Below, one piece after another: positions 56,401 to 64,000 of a stretch of DNA of 64,000 bases. The notes under the pieces are model-generated. The model ran no database searches. It was given only the letters and a program-made list of their open reading frames with translations, and was not told where the DNA came from. The translations under genes were made by a program, and so were the position numbers. The DNA is from Areca catechu (Eukaryota > Streptophyta > Magnoliopsida > Arecales > Arecaceae), in the NCBI GenBank assembly GCA_021397845.1, contig CM038040.1, forward strand, positions 23,472,315 through 23,536,314, in the 5' to 3' direction. Positions within the stretch are counted from its first letter, which is position 1. Each line of letters opens with the position of its first letter.

Positions 56401-58487
56401 GTGGGATCACAGAGGACAAGGTTACCTAACCAAGAACTGTCATGCCTTGTCTTTTAACAAATATAAAGCACCTATCGTGCTGGAAACCTTCAAAAAATCT
56501 ATGATGCACATGCGCATACCAGCTTGATCATATCTCCACCACTTTGTACTCTATTAATGCAACTGTTATGCATCCTCTAATATAGTCTTCCTATTCCATC
56601 ATTACAATTCCTTTTGCAGTATCTTCTCTAATGTGCTCAGCATTTATGTTTGTACCCTCTTCATTGCTCAATATTTTAATTCAAACAATATTGAAGCTTA
56701 TGATCCTATCAAATCTTCCCTTCTTGAATGTATGCATTGGTCACATAACACTTGAGAAGCACCTTTTATACTTCATACACCCATTCTGACAATAATAACA
56801 TAGTATATCTTGACCATGAATCATGACTATGTCCCCATAGTCATGTGCTAATCCACTAAAATCACAAATGATGTTTTGCCTTCATTCTATTAAACTTTAG
56901 GCCCATTTAACATAAATTTCCAGTATAGCATTTACCGTTGACCTTATTTTACCAATCACAATCAATCATAAAGAAATTACATGCCTGAAGACACCTTCTC
57001 CTGCTTGCTAAAAATAAGTTCATCTATCACGAGAGTAAACATGTAAAGGCATTAACGCCAATCCCTGTAAGCAAAACTTGCGACAAGGCTGAATAAAGTA
57101 CAGCTAAGCTGGGATGTAAAAATCTAACAGCAATGCCGACAATTCATGAATTATACAATGAAACCAATTTGCAAGGCTGTATTGTGATTCTCTTTTAGAA
57201 ACTGAATTATTCAGCACTAAGACCTTCAATAAACAATCCGCTATTTTCCTGAAGAAAGGCATTATAAAACCAGCAACTTTGGAAAAGTTACAACCTGGCC
57301 TTTAATTTACAGCCACCTGAATCAGTTGTTTATCCTTCACCTTAAGTAACTTCAGCACTTGGAAACATGGATATGCTATCAGTGATCCTCAAATCATTCA
57401 CCAAGTAGTCTCAAGCCTCTAACTTTAACTTGAGTCACCTAATATTGCTCTATTTTAATAAGCAATGAAATTGAAAAAACCTACCAGGCATCAAAGTTGA
57501 TTGTTATGCATGTACTCATACCCACTGGATGCATCAGAAGTGTCAACTTTGCTTCAAAATAATGTAATATAATTTTGAGCACCAAATTTGGTCAACCCTA
57601 ACAATCAACTTGGAATTTGGTGTAAATGTCTCAGGCCCAGAGACACAATATACTTATTACCAAATGATGAAGTTTTGGATTTGAAAATGTTAGTAATGAA
57701 GGATATCAGACAATTCCATAACATCCAAACAAACATCAGTTATTTATGCCAATGATCCATAATCTGAAATTAACAAGGAGAATGAATGAACATGACTTTC
57801 AGAAAGAAGATAGTGATATATTTTACAACCAAAATAATATTCATCATTATTATGCATTTAACTATAGCTAGAGTTCAAACTTTTAGTGTTTTCATTGCAG
57901 AAGTTAGATAAAAGGCATTTTCAAGGATCATGAGATGGAAGCACGCAGTTCTGTAGTGGCAAAAAATCTCAGACAGGTTACTGTTGATGATGCAAGAAGA
58001 TGATTGTGGGCAAAGGCAAATGAGTTGAAAGATCATTAACTAAATTTTGCCAAACATCTATTGCAGTTAATCTAAACAAGACATAATATTATTCTATTCC
58101 ATAGTAGGAATGACGATCATGGCTCCAAGGAAAACAAATCTTATACTAAACATGGTCCAATCAATAGGATCAGTAATTTATACCTAATCAATTGGCCACA
58201 ACCTTTCAAAATCATTCATAAATAAATAAATGCTGGCCTGAAGGATGTGGTAAAGCAAAATCTAAAAGGTTGGATCTTGAGGTGACATGAATTACTCCAA
58301 TAAAACTGTGGAAATAAATGAAACAAGACTTTAACAAGTTGTAGCTTAGTTCATATGTACCGATGACAATGAGATGCCAAACGAACAAGGATGGTATGTT
58401 AGGAAAACTTTATTGTTTACTTCATGGAGATACTTCAACCATGAGAAGAAATAAATAAAAAGTAAAGTTTAATATGGGCAGATTGCT

Positions 58488-58672
58488 CATAGAAAGAGCA
58501 CGCCTTGTGCAACGGTAAGGTTGCTCAATTGTGATTTTGTGACCTAGGTGTCACAAGTTCGAAACATGGAAATAGCATCTATGTATGCAGGGGTAAGGCT
58601 GCGTATATCTGACCCTCCTAAGACCTTAAGGGGGTGTGAGCCTTGTGCAATGGGCCACCCTTTTTAATGGAT
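58488..58672 (+). mobile_element. Au-type SINE, copy 2 (RPN6 leader intron)
   Basis: Reads AGAGCACGCCTTGTGCAACG, GGTAAGGTTGCTC, GACCTAGGTGTCACAAGTTCGAAAC, GCAGGGGTAAGGCTGCGTA, and ends CCACCCTTTTTAATGG. A polymerase III B box (GTTCGAAAC) is present. AGATTGCT occurs at 58480-58487 and 58673-58680 as the target-site duplication. It lies antisense to RPN6 and is collinear with the copy at 26998-27157. Confidence 0.88.
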
Positions 58673-58970
58673 AGATTGCTTGTTGCCTATAGTAATGAAA
58701 GATCTAGTAAGATATCTAAAGGCTGTTACCTAGGCATTGGTTAGTAACATGTTTCGACCTATGATGAAGAAAAAAAATCTCCTACCAAACATGAGTAACA
58801 AACATCAATGTCACCATTCAATCTCTACGCAGGGTTGATCAACTAACAACAACAAGCAAGACTTGTTTCATCAGGATGAAATTGGTTAATTGAGAACAAC
58901 TCAAGAGAAGGCAATCCTAGATGGTTGGGGGCAAGATTTTACAACCAATAAGCAAAGTTTTGGTTATTTG

Positions 58971-59150
58971 CTAGGGGTGTATTTGTCTTCAAGTGCTAGA
59001 AGTGACTAAAGCCAAGTTTCAAGAAATTGGGTTATAAGAGGATAGAGGATAGAGGATCAAGATAAAATCATGCTAGGGGTGTATTTGTCTTCAAGTGCTA
59101 GAAGTGACTAAAGCTAAGTTTCAAGAAATTGGGTTATAAGAACTTTAAGT
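58971..59150 (+). repeat. 102-bp tandem duplication
   Basis: CTAGGGGTGTATTTGTCTTC occurs at 58971 and 59073 and is followed by the same sequence to GGGTTATAAGA. The two copies are almost identical (one visible C/T difference), so this duplication is young. A short GATAGAG repeat lies between them. Confidence 0.93.
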
Positions 59151-61274
59151 TTTGATAACCTGAGTTTTGCTTCTATTTGTAGGAATACAGTGCATAGGAA
59201 ATTTTCGTCATTGATCTTTTTTATTAGATTATCAACAAAGAAAATTATTTCCTAAGAAAATATCTATATGGTTATTTATAACAGGAGAATTGAGTCTAAG
59301 GGAAGTAGAAGTAAATAACCCGCTCACCCACATAGAACTTGATTATGGAGCCGCAAAGGATGGAGTCAAGTTTGGCATTTTTGCTGAAGAAAGAACTTGT
59401 GTTGCTCACTTCAGATTGTTACATGTGAACAAACATCCGGAAGTGACCACTTCTAGGAGAACTGGTTCAGGCTGTTAACTTTACATGGAAACCAAATACA
59501 GTAATGCACCATGAAATAACAACTAAAAGTTACATGGGCTTTGCAATGAGTAAAATCCACTAAGAAAAGGCAACATATAAAGCAGAAACACTAGGAATGC
59601 ACATAGTCTATGTCATCTCAACACATTAGCATCACTACTAGTAATGATAACCTCTATTTCAAACACTACATTACCACAAATCAAGAGCCAACAACTTGAT
59701 ATCTGATCTCTAGATCCAACTCATCTATTTAATTCTACCAAAAATCTAGTCACTTCTAGAGGAAGCCTTCGTAAACTCCTGAACCAACTCTGCAGTAACC
59801 ACAGAACAAGACCTCTTGAATCCTTGAAAAAGTGCCTCCTTTAGTCTGTGTTAGACATACCCACAAACCATCACAACTTGTATACCACAAACTTGTATTT
59901 CATCCGTTCAGCTATCATACTAAGTGCTTAAGCTTAAATTTGTTCTTCCTAGTTGTACCATTCATCCATCTCAGCATCCCATTTTTCATCTTTAGATTAA
60001 TACTTTCTCCAATCCTAAAACTACAGCATCTATAACATAGCTGCCCTAGTTACTATTCCATGTGATACACCAGTGACTTCCTTGTGAGCATCTACCACCA
60101 ACACCACGTTCACTGTTTCACCTACCCTACATCAAGACCATTAGAAATATACAGATTTAGTTCTCCATCTTTTTTTTCACAGCAGCAACAATAACAGTCA
60201 ATCTAAGGTATTTGTCCAGCAATAATTGTCATGGATGACTAACAATGGATGCAAAAACTTGAAAGAAAATTTTGAATCCGACCATGTGAACCATAATTGT
60301 TCTTCTGAACGACTAGAGGAGCCTGGAGGGATCTAAAGGCTAGTTAATAATAAAATTGCAGATTACCTTAAAAGAGGGCATCATCTAAAAGTTTTACGGG
60401 TCAATTTAACTAGTGAAATGATGAAACATAACAACTGATAATTACAATTCTTCCATTTAATAGGCCCTCAAACCACTGAAGACGCTACATGGGGGAACAC
60501 AGGTTAAGCCAATAGGACGCTATTTCAAATTTCAACTATGAGGTTGACATCGAAAACATGGAGGAAAAACCAGACTTTGTAGGATTTATTCTCAATAGTA
60601 AGATCAGGATTAAAAAAAAAAAGGTCTGTTTCTACAGTCGCCCCAGGTGCAGGTGCAAGGTCCTTCCCTTACGCAGTATGACTACAAGAGAATCACATAA
60701 TCATGGTAGCAATAAAGATCCCACAAGAATCCCATTCATCTACAGTAATCAAAAGGAGAGATCAATGTTGCTTGAGTTTATTACTGATAGGCATTAAAAG
60801 AAGAGAAAACAAACTCTTACGGAGAAAAAGGAGGAGAAGAAGAAGAAATGTATGGATTAAAACAGAAAACACCAAAACCAGAAAAAAAAAGGAGCTTAAA
60901 CCCAATCTCCAGAAATTCTCCGGCGAATCAAATCAACTGAAGTCCCTGACGTCATAACAAACATCAAAACATAACTTCACTGACTTAAAAAATCTCAAAA
61001 CAGACAAAATTTCTACTTTTCCTGCAGCAAATTGCGAGTTCGAGATCCGTGGCGTGCATAGCCAGCCATTAAAGAAAGGCTAAATTTACCTCGATCTTGC
61101 TCAAGCACGGAAGAGTGCATTAAACTTCTCCCCAGAAAGGGGAAACAAGTCACTGCTTAGGAAAGGAAGCGATATCGTATCAGGTCGCCCTAACTAAATT
61201 CGAAATTTATATATCCAAACAAAGAAATCAAGGAGAAGAACCGTGAAACCCTATAACCAAGTTCGAAAGCTCAC

Positions 61275-61325
61275 CTGGGAAAATACCGAGGAGAAATCGG
61301 TTCCCGGATCGCCGAACACACATCT
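61275..61325 (-). other. Probable first, untranslated exon of RPN6
   Basis: It lies about 30 bp downstream of the TATA box on the - strand and ends at the donor CCCAG|GTGAGC. The exact start is inferred from the TATA spacing, not seen. Confidence 0.55.
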
Positions 61326-61350
61326 CTCCAGGGTTGGCCCGCTGCGGATC

Positions 61351-61361
61351 TTTTATATAAA
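61351..61361 (-). promoter_or_regulatory. TATA box of RPN6
   Basis: TTTATATAAAA on the - strand (TTTTATATAAA on +), in a locally GC-richer stretch, about 30 bp before the inferred leader exon. Confidence 0.65.
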
Positions 61362-61370
61362 GCGGTGCCT

Positions 61371-61453
61371 TGGGCCAGGCTGGTTGTCGGGCCCAAAATA
61401 GTGGGCCATATATGGCCTGTCCTAAGGGTCCTAGGCTTAGGGTCCTCAGCCCA
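61371..61453 (-). promoter_or_regulatory. Cluster of TGGGC (site II / proteasome-type) motifs
   Basis: Four TGGGC cores on either strand (61371-61375, 61391-61395, 61402-61406 and 61449-61453) lie directly upstream of the TATA box. TGGGCC/T site II elements recur in promoters of plant growth and housekeeping genes. A TGGGC core element is also linked to NAC-driven, coordinated induction of proteasome genes in Arabidopsis. The match is to the core only. Confidence 0.5.
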
Positions 61454-62261
61454 TCGAAGAAGATTAAAGCCTTGCCTTTTTTTTAAATTATTTTTTTAAG
61501 TCGGAGGACTTATACAAGCCTCATATGGAGCCCGAAACAAAAGCAGGTCAGTCTAAAAAAACATTTCCAAAATACTGGGCAATATATGAAATGACCAAAT
61601 CTGTAGCGAAGTTTGTTTCACAAAGCCTTGTCTTTAAAACCTAAAAACTACAAACCAACTTCTATTTCGGCACGAGTTTTGCACCTAAATTACTTATGCA
61701 TCCTTCTAAAATGAAGGGAAAAAAAGGGGAAGAACAGTGTCATCGATTAATAGACATTTAAAGCAATCCTAATGACTACCGTGCTAATAATATAAGTTAG
61801 CGATTCCTTGGATGATATATAGCATGATATTGATACCAATATATATAGATATATATAGTTATGTATTTTTATAATATATTTTTTTGATATACGGAGACTT
61901 GAGACTAAAATAATTGTTAACTACTCACCCGCATGGCCTTTTTGGCTATACTTATTCCACTTCAATTTGCCAAGTACTAAAAAAATAATCAATTTATTTC
62001 AAGGGTAAGGTGGGCATTTTAAAAAGTCATTGGTGCCACTTTTTCACCTTGCATGGAGAAAATTATTCTACTATGCATGGTGGAGTAGTTTATTCCAGAG
62101 TGAAGCAAGTTACAGGTATCATGTCTATCCTGTTCAACTTATTTTGCAAGTAAACACGGCAAGCTTTTGGGATACAAAGAAACACCGCCAGAGTAGGGCA
62201 AATAAAGCTATTTTTAAAGTGCATTCCGTGCAACTCATCAGTCATCCCCCTCTCCCCCTCT

Positions 62262-62294
62262 CCCCCCCCCCCCCCCCCCAAAAAAAAAAAAAAA
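62262..62294 (+). repeat. Homopolymer junction C18A15
   Basis: Eighteen C followed directly by fifteen A, flanked left by TCCCCCTCTCCCCC and right by CT-rich sequence. The - strand could form a G-quadruplex or i-motif type structure. Length is likely variable. Confidence 0.92.
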
Positions 62295-62315
62295 CTCTCT
62301 AACTCTCTCTCTAGG

Positions 62316-62332
62316 CACGTGCATTGCACGTG
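62316..62332. other. Perfect palindrome CACGTGCA-T-TGCACGTG
   Basis: Two G-box cores (CACGTG) arranged as an 8+1+8 palindrome, about 1 kb upstream of the RPN6 leader exon. G-boxes bind bZIP and bHLH factors. Similar TGCATTGCACG words also occur in plant repeats; a related ACATTGCACGTAG is at about 2568. Confidence 0.55.
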
Positions 62333-63049
62333 GAGGATACTATTTTATATAAGTAATCTCCATGTAGATTATCTAGACCGTACATGGAAAATATATGTAT
62401 CGTCAACCCATTTCTTATTAGCTTAAGCTATTAGAATATTATCAATATAAATAACTATATCACAAAATGATATTGTTATTTGGCATTTATCATTCAAATT
62501 ATTATTTTTATAATAATTAATAACAATTATTATATGAGTTATTATTTTTTTTCTGCCATCGATAATAGTAGGGGTCTAGATAATATGAATAATTGGGACA
62601 TATCATTTGGGTATATCTTAAATTTATAGTTGTATATAAGAAACTTATGGTAATAAAAAAATAAGGAGCTAAAATAAATCCTCCTTGACATGTAAGATAT
62701 CTTTTATTCAAAAGCAAAAAAGTTAGCGCCTTCGCTCTATTTTTGAAAAGAATATTACATATAAAATCAATCATCCCTTACTAAATGGATTGAGACTTGA
62801 TATAACTCGGAAAAGCTTGAGCCATGGTTATATAATCCAAGACCCTCTTATATTAATGTTTATTATTAAAAATCTCAAAGAATGAAATAAATGGTTGAAA
62901 ACAAAAAGGTTGAAGAAAATGCACGTAGAAGCATTGAGAAATGATATGGCAGGATCGCTGACGTGGAAGGCTGACAGGGACAACGACAAAGGAGACCGCC
63001 GCGTCAAATGCCAAGGCAGCACTTCAGCCCGGATCGTCCTGCCGAGCTG

Positions 63050-64000
63050 AGCTTCCTTGAGACAGCGAGTCGAGCTCCGTCCTCCACCATGTCGGGCCCA
63101 CGAGCTCGGGACGCCTAGACCGGAGCTACCCTCAAGAGCGAAACCCTCAGAGGTTTGAGACCCGTGGTCGGAGTCGAGCTCAGCACTCCTGCGCCACGTG
63201 GAGCCTCTCCGAGCGCGCGTCCTTTGGACCGGGTCTGCACTCTGCCCTCCAGAGCGAGACCCTCGAAGATTTGAGCCATGTGGTCGGAGTCGAGCTCAGC
63301 ACTCCTCCGCCAACGTGGAGCATCTCCGAGCGCACGCCCTCTGGACCGGGTCCGTATTCTGCCCTCCAGAGCGAGACCCTCGGAGATTTGAGCCCTGTGG
63401 TCGGAGTCGAGCTCAGCACTCCTCCTTCAACGTGGAGCCTCTCCGAGCGCACGCCCTCTGGATCGGGTCCGTATTCTGCCCTCCAGAGCAAGACCCTCGG
63501 AGGTTTGAGCCCTGTGGTCGGAGTCGAGCTCAGCACTCCTCCGCCAACGTGGAGCCTCTCCGAGCACGCGCCCTCTGGACCGGGTCCGCACTTCGCCCTC
63601 AAGAGCGAGACCCTCGGAGGTTTGAGCCTCGTGGTCGGAGTCGAGCTCAGCACACCTCTACCAACGTGGAGCATCTCCGAGCGCGTGCCCTCTGGACCGG
63701 ATCCGCACTTCGCCCTCCAGAACGAGACCCTCGGAGGTTTGAGCCCTGTGGTCGGAGTCGAGCTCAGCACTCCTCCACCAACATGGAGCCTTTCCGAGCG
63801 CGCGCCCTCTGGACCGGGTCTGCACTCTTCCCTCCAAAGCGAGACCCTTGGAGGTTTAAGCCCTGTGGTCGGAGTCGAGCTTAGCACTCCTCCGCCAACG
63901 TGGAGCCTCTCCGAGCGCGCACCCTCTGGACCAGGTCCATAATTTTCCCTCCAAAGCGAGACCCTCGGAGGTTTAAGCCTTGTGGTCAGAGTCGAGCTCA
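63050..64000. repeat. GC-rich 117-bp tandem array, continues past the window
   Basis: The word GTCGGAGTCGAGCTCAGCAC begins at 63167, 63283, 63400, 63517, 63634, 63751, 63868 and (mutated) 63985: spacing 116, then 117 throughout. An eroded first unit lies at about 63050-63160. The unit is GC-rich, in contrast to the preceding AT-rich DNA. As 117 is 39 x 3, frames stay in register from unit to unit, giving long frames on both strands (for example 63180-63887 -, 63198-63884 + and 63271-63942 +). This looks like a satellite or the internal array of a larger element. Confidence 0.93.

Larger units (their letters stand above)
53451..61274 (-). other. Probable 7.8-kb intron in the RPN6 5' leader
   Basis: On the - strand the acceptor CTTAGGCAG lies at 53451, 5 nt before the ATG, and the donor CCCAG|GTGAGC lies at 61271-61277 just downstream of a TATA box. 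Another donor-like GAG|GTAAAT lies near 61088, so a second leader exon is possible. Inside are an Au SINE (58488-58672), a 102-bp tandem duplication (58971-59150) and otherwise AT-rich DNA without gene-like frames. Confidence 0.6.
61460..63040. other. Intergenic DNA upstream of RPN6
   Basis: AT-rich with no gene. Notable short features are a C18A15 homopolymer junction (62262-62294), a palindromic double G-box (62316-62332) and T/A-rich stretches around 62460-62560. Confidence 0.6.

Noticed and set aside
63180..63942. Three long open frames (235, 228 and 223 residues) that look like a repeat-protein gene
   Set aside because: All three are by-products of a 117-bp GC-rich unit divisible by three. 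They overlap on both strands, have no start context, intron or recognisable domain, and the array runs off the window.

Overview
This is a plant nuclear window, AT-rich and loaded with transposons. It carries two conserved single-copy-type housekeeping genes arranged tail to tail. The first, on the + strand at 15073-41955, encodes the eukaryotic release factor GTPase eRF3 (GSPT1/SUP35 family). I assembled it from 16 exons that join in frame to 534 residues; introns make up about 94% of its 26.9 kb span. The second, on the - strand, encodes RPN6, the 26S proteasome lid subunit (PSMD11 homologue). Its 426-residue reading frame is uninterrupted at 52165-53445, and its TATA box and first untranslated exon appear to lie about 7.8 kb upstream near 61.3 kb. 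GT-AG introns, an Au-type SINE, Tat-lineage Ty3/gypsy and plant L1 elements all indicate an angiosperm. The bloated introns and general style of the repeats suggest a monocot, perhaps a palm; that last step is inference.

Layout. 1-3609: AT-rich intergenic DNA with no supportable gene. 3610-14019: a complete but dead Ty3/gypsy element of the Tat type, with two 600-bp LTRs, a 5-bp target duplication, gag-PR-RT-RNaseH-INT remnants, a 46-bp tandem array and an antisense ORF region before the 3' LTR. 14025-15072: eRF3 upstream region with a telo-box. 15073-43180: eRF3. Its introns hold a gutted Copia element (intron 1), two insertions of a hAT-like MITE (introns 3 and 4), an Au SINE (intron 4), and a head-to-head pair of gypsy LTRs forming a roughly 4-kb inverted repeat with a third MITE nested in one arm (intron 9). 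43190-43995: degraded DNA. 43996-45370: a giant hairpin (foldback-like) element with arms of nearly 700 bp. 45395-51260: an L1 retrotransposon on the - strand, flanked on both sides by a copy of the hairpin's terminal sequence. 51370-61325: RPN6, with a second Au SINE and a local duplication in the 5' intron. 61430-63040: AT-rich intergenic DNA with a C18A15 run and a palindromic double G-box. 63050-64000: the start of a GC-rich 117-bp tandem array that runs off the window.

The two genes act in separate core processes, translation termination (with nonsense-mediated decay) and proteasomal degradation. Their neighbourhood looks like chance synteny, not a functional cluster. I found no evidence of an undescribed multi-gene system. 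The most unusual items are structural: the hairpin element and its relation to the L1, the LTR inverted repeat inside an eRF3 intron, the MITE family with a natural empty site, and the 117-bp (39-codon) array that is open in three frames. All identifications rest on reading the sequence and knowledge of the families; no alignment or database search was run.
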